From Streptomyces sp. PCS3-D2 (GTDB taxonomy: Bacteria > Actinomycetota > Actinomycetes > Streptomycetales > Streptomycetaceae): a DNA stretch of 64,000 nucleotides. The position numbers were made by a program, and so were the translations under genes. The stretch is from positions 2,725,001 to 2,789,000 of the forward strand of contig NZ_CP097800.1 in the NCBI RefSeq assembly GCF_000612545.2, given 5' to 3'. The number at the start of each line of letters is the position of its first letter. Positions within the stretch are counted from its first letter, which is position 1. Positions 16,960 to 25,695 of the stretch are shown here, piece by piece. The notes under the pieces are model-generated. The model searched no databases and was not told the DNA's origin. It saw only the letters and a program-made list of their open reading frames with translations.

Positions 16960-19590
16960 TCAGCCGTACAGGTCGAGGAGCTGTTCTGCCGAGAGCTCCC
17001 CGGCGGCCTCCTCCGCCGCTCCCGGCAGCGGCAGCTCGAACCACACGGTCTTGCCGCGGTGGGTCCGCCGGGTGCCCCACCCGGCGGACAGCATGCCCAC
17101 CAGTTGCAGGCCCCGGCCCCCCTCGTCAGTGTCGCGGGCGCGCCGGCGCCTCGGCTGGACCAGGTTCGCGTCCCACACCTCGCACACCAGCGTCCGGTCG
17201 AGCAGCAGCCTGAGCCGGATCTCGCCCTCGCCGTAGCGCAGGGCGTTGGTGACGAGTTCGCTGACCAGCAGCTCGGTGGTGTCCAGCAGGTCCTCCAGGC
17301 CCCACGCCGGCAGCTTGGCCCGGGCCAGTTCCCGCGCCCGGCCCACCGAACGCGCCTCGCGCGGCAGCTGCCAGTCCCCGACGGCGTCCACGGGCAGTCC
17401 CTGCACCCGGGCCATCAGCAGGGCGATGTCGTCCTCGCCGTGCCGGGTGTCGAGGGTGTTGAGCACGTGGTCGCAGACGTCCTCCAGGGGGCGGACCGGG
17501 TCGGCGAGCGCGGCGCGCAGGCCGCGCAGACCCTCCTCCAGGGGATGGTCCCTGGACTCCACGAGCCCGTCGGTGTAGAGGGCGAGCAGGGCGCCCTCGG
17601 GGAGATCGACCTCGACCTCCTCGAACGGCTCGCCGCCCACCCCGAGCGGCAGCCCGGGCGGCACCTCCAGCAGCAGGGCGGGCATGGGCTCGCGCTCCTC
17701 GTACGGGCCGGGCCGGTTCGGCGACACCAGGACCGGCGGCATGTGGCCGGCGTTGGCGATGGTGCAGCGCCGCGTCACCGGGTCGTAGACCGCGTACACG
17801 CAGGTGGCGAGGTACACCTCCGAGCGGTCGGAGTCGCGGGAGTGCAGGGCCGCGCGGGAGGCCTGCTGGGAGCCGCCGGGTGCGCCGAGCCCGCGCGCGA
17901 TCTCGTCGAGGGCGGTCAGCACCTCCGCCGGTTCGAGGTCGAGCAGTGCCAGGGTCCGCACGGCGGTGCGCAGTTCGCCCATGGCCACGGCGGCCCGCAG
18001 TCCCCGGCCCATGACGTCGCCGACGACCAGCGCGGTGCGGTGGCCGGGCAGTTCGATGACGTCGAACCAGTCGCCGCCGACCTCGGTGGCCGCGTTGCCC
18101 GGCAGGTAGCGGCAGGCGATGTCCAGGCCTGCCGCCGCCGGGTCGCCGGGGGGCAGCAGGCTGCGCTGCAGGATCAGCGCCCGCTCGTGCTCACGCCGGT
18201 ACAGCCGCGCGTTGTCGATGCACACCGCGGCCCGGGCGGCCAGTTCCACGGCCACCGCCCGGTCCCGTTCGCCGAAGGGCTCGCTGCCCTTCGTACGGGA
18301 GAACTGGGCGAGTCCGACCACCGTGTCGTGGGCGACCATCGGCACCACCAGGGTGGACTGCACGAGGTCTTCCGGCCCGCCGCCCTCGATCAGCCGCGGC
18401 CTCGCCGTGCGCAGGGCGAGCGCCCCCGGCGAGGCGGCCGGATAGCGGTGGATGTCGCCGACGGCGACCAGGGCGCCCGGACCGGACAGCGGTGCGTCCG
18501 ACACGGCGGAGGCGAAGGCCACCCGGCGCAGCGCGGCGGACGGCGTGCGGGCCGGTCCCTGGCCGGGCAGGCTGGGCACGCCCGGCCCCTGGGGGCGGGC
18601 GGGACGGTCGTCGTCGCCGAGCAGGAGCCCCTGGTAGAGGTCGACGGCGGCCAGGTCGCAGAAGCCCGGGACGGTGACGTCGAGGAGTTCCCGGGCGGTG
18701 GTCTCCAGGTCCAGGGAGTTGCCGATGCGGTGCCCGGCCTCGTTGAGGAGGGCGAGATTGCGCCGGACCCCGGCGGCCTCGCGGGCGGCGAGGTGGCGGC
18801 GGGTGACGTCGGTGCCGATGCCGGCGACACCGATGGGGCGGCCACTGCCGCCGTGCACGCGGTAGAGGTTGATCGACCAGTGGCGGTTCTCCCGGCTGCG
18901 CGGGGTGGATCCGGTGATCCGCAGGTCGGTGACCGCGTCGCCGGTGTCCAGCACCCTGCGCAGGGCCTCCGCCATCCGGTCCGCCTCGTGCGCGGGCAGG
19001 TAGTCGTGCACGGTGCGGCCGCGGTGCGTCTCGGCGGTGCCGCCGAAGACGGTGGCGAAGCGCCGGTTGGCCCGCTGCACGGTGAGGTCCGTACCGAAGA
19101 GCAGGAAACCGAAAGGAGATTGGCCGAATATGGCCTGTGACGCGGCGAGGTCGGATTCGATCCGGCGCAGCGCGCGTACGTCGACGACGACGCACAGTGC
19201 GGCCCGTTCCGCGGTTTCGGTCTGGGTGGGCATCACATAGATCTCGGCCACGCCGTGCGCGCCGTTCCCGCCCGGGATCCGGAAGGGGATCAGGCCGGTC
19301 CACTCCTTGCCGTCGAGGATCTCGGCGACCTTGCGGTGGGCGTCCGGGCGCAACTCGGCGGGCATGAAGGCGTCGACCGGGTCGCGCCCCACGGTCTGGG
19401 CGGCCGTCAGGCCGAAGAGCTCCTCGGCGCGCAGGCTCCACTGGTCGATGAACCCGTCGGGCCCGATCGAGAACGACGCGACCTTTATGTAGTCATATAT
19501 CGAGCCAGGCGGACTGCTGTGCCACAGGGCGTCGTGCCATGTCTCGCGCGGCACGTTGGCCTGATGTGCCTGCGCAGGTATTTCGCTCAC
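16960..19590 (-). CDS. PAS-PAS-GAF sensor phosphatase with SpoIIE and RsbW-like ATPase domains
   Basis: Large cytoplasmic signalling protein of 876 residues. Domains in order: PAS (about 35-140), second PAS (about 150-265), GAF (about 285-470), SpoIIE-type PP2C phosphatase (about 485-705) and a histidine-kinase-like ATPase of the RsbW type (about 730-860). The phosphatase metal residues are present in GGDWFD, VGDVMG, YTDGLVE and EDDIALL. The ATPase N-box (ELVTNALRYG) and G-box (DTDEGGRGLQL) are also present. Such proteins act in partner switching: they dephosphorylate anti-anti-sigma factors, and the kinase-like domain may phosphorylate them or bind sigma factors. The GTG at 19590 has GGAGGGG 8 nt upstream. 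No sigma or anti-anti-sigma gene is adjacent, so the target is unknown. Confidence 0.93.
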   Translation of the reverse strand: MSEIPAQAHQANVPRETWHDALWHSSPPGSIYDYIKVASFSIGPDGFIDQWSLRAEELFGLTAAQTVGRDPVDAFMPAELRPDAHRKVAEILDGKEWTGLIPFRIPGGNGAHGVAEIYVMPTQTETAERAALCVVVDVRALRRIESDLAASQAIFGQSPFGFLLFGTDLTVQRANRRFATVFGGTAETHRGRTVHDYLPAHEADRMAEALRRVLDTGDAVTDLRITGSTPRSRENRHWSINLYRVHGGSGRPIGVAGIGTDVTRRHLAAREAAGVRRNLALLNEAGHRIGNSLDLETTARELLDVTVPGFCDLAAVDLYQGLLLGDDDRPARPQGPGVPSLPGQGPARTPSAALRRVAFASAVSDAPLSGPGALVAVGDIHRYPAASPGALALRTARPRLIEGGGPEDLVQSTLVVPMVAHDTVVGLAQFSRTKGSEPFGERDRAVAVELAARAAVCIDNARLYRREHERALILQRSLLPPGDPAAAGLDIACRYLPGNAATEVGGDWFDVIELPGHRTALVVGDVMGRGLRAAVAMGELRTAVRTLALLDLEPAEVLTALDEIARGLGAPGGSQQASRAALHSRDSDRSEVYLATCVYAVYDPVTRRCTIANAGHMPPVLVSPNRPGPYEEREPMPALLLEVPPGLPLGVGGEPFEEVEVDLPEGALLALYTDGLVESRDHPLEEGLRGLRAALADPVRPLEDVCDHVLNTLDTRHGEDDIALLMARVQGLPVDAVGDWQLPREARSVGRARELARAKLPAWGLEDLLDTTELLVSELVTNALRYGEGEIRLRLLLDRTLVCEVWDANLVQPRRRRARDTDEGGRGLQLVGMLSAGWGTRRTHRGKTVWFELPLPGAAEEAAGELSAEQLLDLYG

Positions 19591-19786
19591 GCGACCGTCC
19601 CCTCCAGCTCACCGCAACCGGACCGGCCATGACGGCAGTATTCAGCACCACGCCCCCGGACGGCACGGCGTTCACGATCACAGCACGGTCTCGATGATTT
19701 CAAGCCATGTCGCGCGATCTCCCCCGACCCCTTCCCGGCCACCGCCGGAAGATGCCGCGAGGGGTCTCCCGCCACCGCTCACCTTG

Positions 19787-20302
19787 TTACTCACCAGGAA
19801 GAGCCAACTCGAACCACACGGTCTTCCCCGTTTTGCCGTGACGCGTCCCCCAGCGCTGGGAGGAGACGGCCACGAGGTGCAGTCCGCGACCCCCCTCGTC
19901 CTCCGAGTCCGCCACCCGCTCGCGGGGCGGATCCGGAAGCGGATCGGAGATCTCCACCAGCAGCGCGGGACCGCCCGACGGCGTGTCTGCGGCATCTCCG
20001 GCGGCCGGATTCCGCCGTACCAGCCGGACGCCGATGGGGCCGGAGGCGTAGCGCAGGGAGTTGGTCACCAGCTCGCTGACCAGCAGGACGGTCACGTCAC
20101 CGACCGCTTCGAGGCCCCACTCGTGCAGGGTGCCGCGCACGGCGTGGCGGGCGGTGCGGACGGCGCCGGGCTCGGCGGGGAAGGCCCACTCGGCACACTC
20201 ACCGTCTGTGTCGATCACGCCGATCACTTCCCGGGCCAGCAGCGACCCCAGTCCGGTTCGTCGGGAACGAAAGGAGGACGAGATAGGGATTAATAGCGAC
20301 AT
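19787..20302 (-). CDS. RsbW-like ATP-binding protein (anti-sigma-type)
   Basis: A single-domain HATPase_c_2 protein of about 171 residues, the kind Streptomyces carries in dozens. The N-box VSELVTNSLRYA and the G-box DEGGRGLHLV are clear, and the C-terminal GKTVWFELALPGE is shared with the ATPase domain of the neighbouring phosphatase. It is expected to bind or phosphorylate an anti-anti-sigma partner, but none is adjacent. The ATG at 20302 was chosen over an in-frame ATG at 20362; neither has a convincing Shine-Dalgarno, so the start is uncertain. It lies upstream of the PAS/SpoIIE gene on the same strand, separated by 196 nt. Confidence 0.88.
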   Translation of the reverse strand: MSLLIPISSSFRSRRTGLGSLLAREVIGVIDTDGECAEWAFPAEPGAVRTARHAVRGTLHEWGLEAVGDVTVLLVSELVTNSLRYASGPIGVRLVRRNPAAGDAADTPSGGPALLVEISDPLPDPPRERVADSEDEGGRGLHLVAVSSQRWGTRHGKTGKTVWFELALPGE

Positions 20303-20380
20303 ACCCGATATTCGGGGCGTCGTACCACTCGATCCCGAACCCACCGGCGCACTGTGGCGCATACGGCCCAGCCGTGAGCC

Positions 20381-20803
20381 TCAGACGCCCCCGCCACCGG
20401 CCCCGGCGCCGCCCGCGCGCAGCCGGCGGCCGGCCTCGGCGACCGCCGGACGGTCCTGGTCCAGCCAGTCCACCGACTCCAGCTCCTCCGGTCCCAGCCA
20501 GCGCAGTTCGTCGTGGTCCTCCAGCGGCGCCGGTACCCCCGAGAGCAGCCGGGCCGTCCACACGTGCAGGACCAGCCCGGGTTTCAGCGGCCACTCCCCC
20601 GGGATGCGCTCCAGCGGCTCGGTCTCCACGCCGAGCTCCTCACGCAGTTCGCGCACCAGCGCCTCGGGGACGGTCTCACCCGCTTCGGCCTTCCCGCCCG
20701 GCAGCTCCCAGCGTCCGGCGAGCTCCGGCGGTGCGCTGCGACGGGCGGCGAGCAGGCGCCCGTCATGACAAAGGGCTCCGCCCACGACCACGCGTACAGT
20801 CAT
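20381..20803 (-). CDS. NUDIX hydrolase, MutT-like
   Basis: A 140-residue hydrolase of nucleoside diphosphate-linked compounds. The complete Nudix box runs from GKAEAGETVPEA through REL to REELGV (about residues 37-60), with all catalytic Glu and Arg residues. The N-terminus VRVVVGGALCHDGRLLAARR and size fit MutT-type 8-oxo-dGTP or (d)CTP pyrophosphatases, but the substrate cannot be fixed from sequence. It starts at ATG 20803 and ends about 80 nt from the RsbW-like gene. The C-terminus is Gly/Ala-rich. Confidence 0.92.
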   Translation of the reverse strand: MTVRVVVGGALCHDGRLLAARRSAPPELAGRWELPGGKAEAGETVPEALVRELREELGVETEPLERIPGEWPLKPGLVLHVWTARLLSGVPAPLEDHDELRWLGPEELESVDWLDQDRPAVAEAGRRLRAGGAGAGGGGV

Positions 20804-20842
20804 GGGCGGAGCCTATGCCAGCGCCGCGAGGCGCCGCCCAGC

Positions 20843-21028
20843 TCAGTTCATCGTGGCGGTCTGACCGATCCGCTCGACCCAGTAGAGCTGCTTGTGTCCT
20901 CGGTCGTCGAGACTGTCGGCGACCTTCTGGGCCTCGGCCCGGGTGGCCTACTGCCCCACCCGGTAGCGGTTGCCGTTGTCGTCCTGACGTATGACCAGCC
21001 ACGGAAGCAGTGCACCGCTGTCGTTCAT
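20843..21028 (-). pseudogene. SPOR-like small protein gene broken by an in-frame amber codon
   Basis: Starting at ATG 21028 (GGAAGG about 8 nt upstream), the frame reads a 61-residue protein: PWLVIRQDDNGNRYRVGQ, then TAG at 20950-20948 (codon 27), then ATRAEAQKVADSLDDRGHK and LYWVERIGQTATMN to a natural TGA. The pattern (RYRVG..ATRAEAQ..ADSL) is that of the short SPOR-domain-like proteins common in Streptomyces, where I would expect a Tyr codon (TAC) at the stop. One base change, TAC to TAG, explains it, and the reading frame is otherwise intact. Either the gene is recently inactivated, or there is a sequencing error, or the amber is read through. Confidence 0.75.
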
Positions 21029-21712
21029 CGCGTTTCACCTTCCGTCGACGTATCTGCCCGGGAAACCGCATTGCGCATATGCCCGACCTTACGCCCGACC
21101 TTTACGGAGCGGATACGGTTTTTCACGAAGAGATACCTTGCAGGCGTACGCATCCGGCCACGCGTACGAGTGCGCCCCGTACGCCGGCCCGAACGGGCGC
21201 ACGCGCGGCACCGGGGCGCGCGACCGCGCGCCCCGACCTTCCTACGGACCGGTATACCCGCAGGTAGCTTCGGGGGGACGGTGCGCCCGGGCGGCCTGGA
21301 GGCCCGGGAAGCGGCCGGCTCCGGCCGCCGCAGGAGTGCCGCCAGGAACGCCGCGGCCGCCCCACAGGCCCGCGGAAGGCACAGTTCGGGGCGGCCGGGG
21401 GCGATCATCATCGCGCCGAAACCCGCCGCCTCGCCGGCTCCGGCGAGGCGGCCGCGGGGCCCGGCGGGCCCGGATCAGGAGCGGCTCAGCGCCACAGGGG
21501 ACACAAGGACTCTCCGGCCCGACCCGCGCGGTGCCCCGGGGCCCGCCCCGTCACCCCCGGGCGGATCGGCGCACGGCTCGGACGGCATCGGGCAGGTGGG
21601 TGCGTGGCGGGGCGGAGCGGCACGCCCCTACGGGGCGGATGCGGGCGGCCCGACAGCGGGGCGAGGAGCCGCAACCGCCGCCGCGCGGGCCAGGGGGACC
21701 ACGGGAGCGCCC
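21029..21712. other. Long intergenic region without convincing gene
   Basis: 684 nt. Several short open frames exist on both strands, but none has a ribosome site together with natural codon pattern or recognisable motifs. The part near 21029-21140 is less GC-rich and probably holds the promoter of the broken SPOR-like gene. A 12-bp hairpin at 21425-21452 may terminate the GntR-family gene. No tRNA was seen. Confidence 0.4.
21425..21452 (-). terminator. Hairpin downstream of the GntR-family gene
   Basis: GCCGCCTCGCCG (21425-21436) pairs perfectly with CGGCGAGGCGGC (21441-21452) around a 4-nt loop. It is about 260 nt past the GntR stop, so its role is only probable. Confidence 0.4.
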
Positions 21713-22477
21713 TCAGCGCACCGGCAGGTGGTAGGAGAGGCGGTAGCGGTCCGCCGGGACGACCACGTCAGCCGTCTCCACGGCACGGCCGGAGGCGAAG
21801 TAGGTGCGGCCGATCACCAGCACCACGTGCCCCGGCACCCCGCCGAGCAGGCTGAGCTCCTCGGCCAGCCCCGGCCGCGCACCGACGTCCTCCACCACGT
21901 TGTCGACGACGACATCGATCGCGGCCATCCGATCGACCACCCCGGAGCCGCCCAGCGGTCCCTCCTCAGGCAGCATCACCGGGGTCCGTCCGGTCACCGC
22001 GAGGGGCTCCCAGGAGGTCGAGAGCATCATCACCTCACCCGCGTCCCGGAAGACGTACCGCGTCCGCATCACCCGCTCGCCGGGCTCGATGCCGAGCCGC
22101 TTCGCGATCTCCGCGGGCGCGTCCGCCTGTTCGCTGCTCGACTCCCACGTCCCCCGCGCGCCGGAGTCGGCCTGCTCCTGGCGAAACGGCGTCGAGGCAC
22201 CGCCCGCGCGGTAGCCGGAGCGGGCCACCCGCCGCGGCACCGGCTGCTCGCGCACGTACGTACCAGACCCGGACCGGCCCTCGACGAGCCCCTCCGCCAT
22301 GAGGACCTTGCGCGCCTCCAGGGCCACGGTGTCGGAGACGCCGTACTCCTCGCGGATGCGGGCCTGGGAGGGAAGCCGGGCGTGCGGGGGCAGAGAGCCG
22401 TCGACGATCTGCCGCCGAAGATCCCCGGCCACGCGCAGATAGGCCGGCTGCTCACCGAAAGTCACTGGCACTCCCAT
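21713..22477 (-). CDS. GntR-family transcriptional regulator (HutC-type)
   Basis: A DNA-binding regulator of about 254 residues. The N-terminal winged helix is QPAYLRVAGDLRRQIVDGSLPPHARLPSQARIREEYGVS through ARKVLMAEGLVEGRSGSGTYV (about residues 8-75). The rest (about 100-250) is a UTRA-type ligand-binding domain (GERVMRTRYVFRDAGEVMMLSTSWEPL, PGHVVLVIGRTYFASGRAVETADVVVPADRYRLSYHL). It should respond to a small molecule, probably repressing a target that is not obvious here. ATG 22477 is used; an in-frame ATG at 22495 and a GTG three codons in are alternatives, and no strong Shine-Dalgarno decides it. Flanked by long gaps, it seems monocistronic. Confidence 0.93.
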   Translation of the reverse strand: MGVPVTFGEQPAYLRVAGDLRRQIVDGSLPPHARLPSQARIREEYGVSDTVALEARKVLMAEGLVEGRSGSGTYVREQPVPRRVARSGYRAGGASTPFRQEQADSGARGTWESSSEQADAPAEIAKRLGIEPGERVMRTRYVFRDAGEVMMLSTSWEPLAVTGRTPVMLPEEGPLGGSGVVDRMAAIDVVVDNVVEDVGARPGLAEELSLLGGVPGHVVLVIGRTYFASGRAVETADVVVPADRYRLSYHLPVR

Positions 22478-22601
22478 CAGGTTGACAGACAGCAACAGCC
22501 TGGCAACCGATGGTTGTGGACCGCAAGCAAGGGCCAGGGTTTCACCCGAAGTGATGAAGCCAGGTCACTCAAACCCGTTACCGCGCGTTACCCCGGCAGC
22601 G

Positions 22602-23792
22602 TCACACCGCCTCCGACGAGGGCGCCCGGCCGGGCCCGCCCTCCGGGTCCTGTGTGCTCTGCTGGTCCTCCTCCAGCCACCGCGGGATCTGGGTCGACAG
22701 TCCGTACGCACCGCGCAGCGCCCGCTCCGTCTCCAGGGACATCGCGGCCATCGCCCGGTCCCACAGCCGGTCGAACTCCGCCGCCGTCTTCGCCCGAGAG
22801 GCGCCCTGCCAGGCCGCGCGGGCCACTTCGATCTCCTTGAGCTGCACCGGCACGATCTTCTCCAGCCCCGGCCGGGTCGCGTCCTGCTGGAGGACCTTCG
22901 CCTCCTCGCCCAGCACCGCATCCATCTCGCGGGCCCACGCCCCGTAGCGGTGGAGCGCGTCCTCGACGTCCTCGTCGGGCGGCCTGCTCATGACGAACTC
23001 CACGCCGTTGGCCGCCCGCAGGAAGGCCGCCTGCTCCGGCCGGAGCATGCCCGCGTCCCGCCGCAGGCTGCCGCTCCACTCCTCCTCCGCCGTGCCGATC
23101 ACGCAGATCAGGCGCCGGTCCCCCTGGCGCCACGACGCACGCGACGGCGCGAAGTAGAACATCTCCGCGAACTCGGGCAGCGCCCAGGTGTCCATCGCGT
23201 ACTGGTCCTGGGCCTTCCAGCAGGCGTCCTCCGACGCCCGGTCGGCCTCCGCCGAGCCGGGTGCGTCCGCGGTGCCCACCGTCATCGACGCGGTGACCTC
23301 GCCGTGGTGCACGCGGGAGCAGTCGACCGCGTACGTGAGGGGCCGCTCGTCGAACAGGTCCCCGCCGGGGACGTTGAAGCAGTCGCCCGCCTTCAGGTCG
23401 TCGATGTCCCTCAGTTCGCCCTCGACCTCGTCGTAACCGGTCGGCCTGTCCAGCCGGCCGGGGACCGTCTCCACCAGCCGGCCGAGGGCGAACACCATCA
23501 CACCGGTCATCACGACGGAGACCACGAGCCCCGTGATCGCCAGGGCCCTGCCCGTGTCCCCCTTCCTCGCGATCTGCACCAGCGCCGCGATGCCGAAGGC
23601 GATGCCGAGGGGCGGAAAGCACAGCAGTCCGGCGAGCAGCGAGGCGAGCGCGAACCCGTTGAGCGACGGCGGCTGCTGCCCCTGGCCGAGCGGCGACCCC
23701 CATCCCCATCCCTGCTGCGGCGACGGCGGGGGCCAGGAGTGGCCCGATCCGGGAGGAGGACTCGGCGGGATGCTCAAGGGGTCGGACTCCAT
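22602..23792 (-). CDS. DUF4190 membrane protein with septum-formation-type domain
   Basis: A 396-residue membrane protein. The N-terminus is Pro/Gly/Gln-rich and cytoplasmic (about 1-45). Two membrane helices of DUF4190 type follow (NGFALASLLAGLLCFPPLGIAFG and ALAITGLVVSVVMTGVMVFAL). The extracytoplasmic part begins with DLKAGDCFNVPGG ... YAVDCSRVHHGEVTASM, the cysteine pattern of the septum-formation domain, and ends in a helical region. The true biochemical function is unknown; family members are linked to septum or cell-wall processes only by name. ATG 23792 is used, though no clear Shine-Dalgarno precedes it. It stands alone, upstream of the GntR gene on the same strand. Confidence 0.82.
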   Translation of the reverse strand: MESDPLSIPPSPPPGSGHSWPPPSPQQGWGWGSPLGQGQQPPSLNGFALASLLAGLLCFPPLGIAFGIAALVQIARKGDTGRALAITGLVVSVVMTGVMVFALGRLVETVPGRLDRPTGYDEVEGELRDIDDLKAGDCFNVPGGDLFDERPLTYAVDCSRVHHGEVTASMTVGTADAPGSAEADRASEDACWKAQDQYAMDTWALPEFAEMFYFAPSRASWRQGDRRLICVIGTAEEEWSGSLRRDAGMLRPEQAAFLRAANGVEFVMSRPPDEDVEDALHRYGAWAREMDAVLGEEAKVLQQDATRPGLEKIVPVQLKEIEVARAAWQGASRAKTAAEFDRLWDRAMAAMSLETERALRGAYGLSTQIPRWLEEDQQSTQDPEGGPGRAPSSEAV

Positions 23793-23935
23793 CGCAGGTG
23801 GCAGAGGGCATCGCGGGGTGCCAGGAGGCACCGCGGCGGGCGCGAACGGATGCGCGAATAGTACGCAGCGGGGGCGACCGTCCATCGGTCGCCCCCGCTG
23901 TTCCCCTACGGCTCACGCACCGCCGACCGGGCTCC

Positions 23936-25498
23936 TCAGAACTGGAGGGCCCAGGAGTCGATCTTCCCGGTGTCGCCGGTGGCGTTGTCGTTCACCCGGA
24001 GCTTCCACGTGCCGTTCGGCGCCGTCTCGGAGGAGGCGTTCACGGTGAAGGTCCTGATGATGTTGACGGCGCCCCCGTTGGTGCGGTTGTGCAGGGTGTA
24101 GACGGTGCCGTCCGGCGCGACCAGATCCACCTTCAGGTCGCCGATGTACGTGTGCTTGATGTCGATCGGGACCTTCAACGTCGTCGGGGCGCTGCCGACG
24201 ACACCGCTGACGGTGATCGGGGACTCGACGGTGGCGTTGTCGTTGATCGCGTGGTCGGCGGTGTTCTCGAACCGCTTGCCCGGCGGGACGGGGCCCAGGG
24301 CGGTGACGTGGAGCAGGCGGTTCGGCGAACCGGTGCCGGGCCCGCTCACCGTGTTCGAGGTGGCGGAGCCGATCAGCGCCGTGGCCACCTGCGCCGGGGT
24401 GCTGGCCGGGTTCTGCGAGAGGTAGACGGCGGCCGCACCCGCGACGTGCGGCGTGGCCATCGAAGTCCCGTTGATGGTGTTGGTCGCGTAGTCGCTCGTG
24501 CTCCACGCGGAGGTGATGGCGGAGCCCGGCGCGAAGAGGTCCAGGGCAGGACCGTAGTTGGAGTAGCTCGCCCTGGCGTCGGAGCTGGTGGTGGCGCCGA
24601 CGGTGATGGCCTCGGCGACGCGTGCCGGTGACTTGGTGGAGGCGTTGGCGGACTCGTTGCCCGCGGCCACGGCGTAGGTGATGCCGGAGGCTATGGAGTT
24701 GCGGACGGCCGTGTCCAGCGCGGTGTCCGCGCCGCCGCCGAGCGACATGTTGGCGACGGCGGGCTTGACGGCGTTGCGGGTCACCCAGTCGATGCCCGCG
24801 ACGACCTGGGCGGTCGTGCCGAAGCCGTTGTTGTCGAGGACGCGGACGCCGACGATCTTGGCCTTCTTGGCCACGCCGTGGGCCGATCCGGCGACGGTGC
24901 CGGCGACGTGCGTGCCGTGGCCGTGGCCGTCCTGGGCGGTGTTGTCGTTGTCGATGGCGTCGTAGCCGTAGGAGGCGCGACCGCCGAAGTCCTGGTGGGT
25001 GATGCGGACACCGGTGTCGATGACGTACGCGGTGACGCCCTCGCCCGCGGCGTCCGGGTAGCCGTAGCTCCGGTTCAGCGGGAGGGCCCGCTGGTCGACG
25101 CGGTCCAGGCCCCAGGACGGCGGGCTCGGCTGCGTGCTGCTGACGCTGAAGGTGCGGTTCTGCACGACCGACTGGACGGCCGGGTCGGCGGCGAGCTTCT
25201 CGGCCTGCGCCTGGGAGACCTTGACGGAGTAGCCGTTGAGGGCCGCGCTGTAGGTCCGGTCGATCTTCGCGCCGTACTTCTTGGCGACGAGTTTGCCCCG
25301 GACACTGGTCGAGCGGGGCGCGGTGTCCTTCAGGGTCACGATGTAGCTGTTGGGCACGGTCCCGGGAGCCCCCGCGTTCTGGACCACGCCCCGCGCTCCG
25401 CCGACGGCCGAAGCGGGCAGTGCGGCGGCGCCCAGCGCCAGGACCGCGACCGTGGTGATACCGGCGATCTTCCGGCGCCTGTGACGCATCACTGGCAT
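23936..25498 (-). CDS. Secreted subtilisin-like serine protease with P-domain
   Basis: A secreted endopeptidase precursor of 520 residues. Regions: signal peptide (about 1-31, ending ALPASA), I9-type inhibitory propeptide ([12 protein letters not shown] through [10 protein letters not shown]), the S8 catalytic domain and a C-terminal proprotein-convertase P-domain (about 395-520, [18 protein letters not shown] to IDSWALQF). The triad is visible: Asp in YVIDTGVR, His in GHGTHVAG and Ser in [12 protein letters not shown]; the oxyanion Asn is in AAGNES. Activation by removal of the propeptide outside the cell is expected. The ATG at 25498 has AGAGGAG about 10 nt upstream. It is divergent from the PLP enzyme gene. 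Confidence 0.96.
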   Translation of the reverse strand: MPVMRHRRRKIAGITTVAVLALGAAALPASAVGGARGVVQNAGAPGTVPNSYIVTLKDTAPRSTSVRGKLVAKKYGAKIDRTYSAALNGYSVKVSQAQAEKLAADPAVQSVVQNRTFSVSSTQPSPPSWGLDRVDQRALPLNRSYGYPDAAGEGVTAYVIDTGVRITHQDFGGRASYGYDAIDNDNTAQDGHGHGTHVAGTVAGSAHGVAKKAKIVGVRVLDNNGFGTTAQVVAGIDWVTRNAVKPAVANMSLGGGADTALDTAVRNSIASGITYAVAAGNESANASTKSPARVAEAITVGATTSSDARASYSNYGPALDLFAPGSAITSAWSTSDYATNTINGTSMATPHVAGAAAVYLSQNPASTPAQVATALIGSATSNTVSGPGTGSPNRLLHVTALGPVPPGKRFENTADHAINDNATVESPITVSGVVGSAPTTLKVPIDIKHTYIGDLKVDLVAPDGTVYTLHNRTNGGAVNIIRTFTVNASSETAPNGTWKLRVNDNATGDTGKIDSWALQF

Positions 25499-25695
25499 GT
25501 GACGGGTTCTCCTCTGAGGTGGTGCGTTGCGGGGATGACGGGAACCCCGCAAACGTGGCCATGACAAAGCAGATGGCCCAACGGGCTGCCGCCTCCGAAA
25601 GGTTGACCCACCCCCGGCGCGACCCGACACGAGGACAACGAACGCGTAACATCCGTGCCATACACCGGCCATGACCGACCAAAGGCGCTCAGCAC

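Noticed and set aside
21029-21712. Small genes or a tRNA in the long gap
   Set aside because: Short frames exist but have Arg/Ala/Pro-rich translations without ribosome sites; no cloverleaf with a T-arm was recognised.
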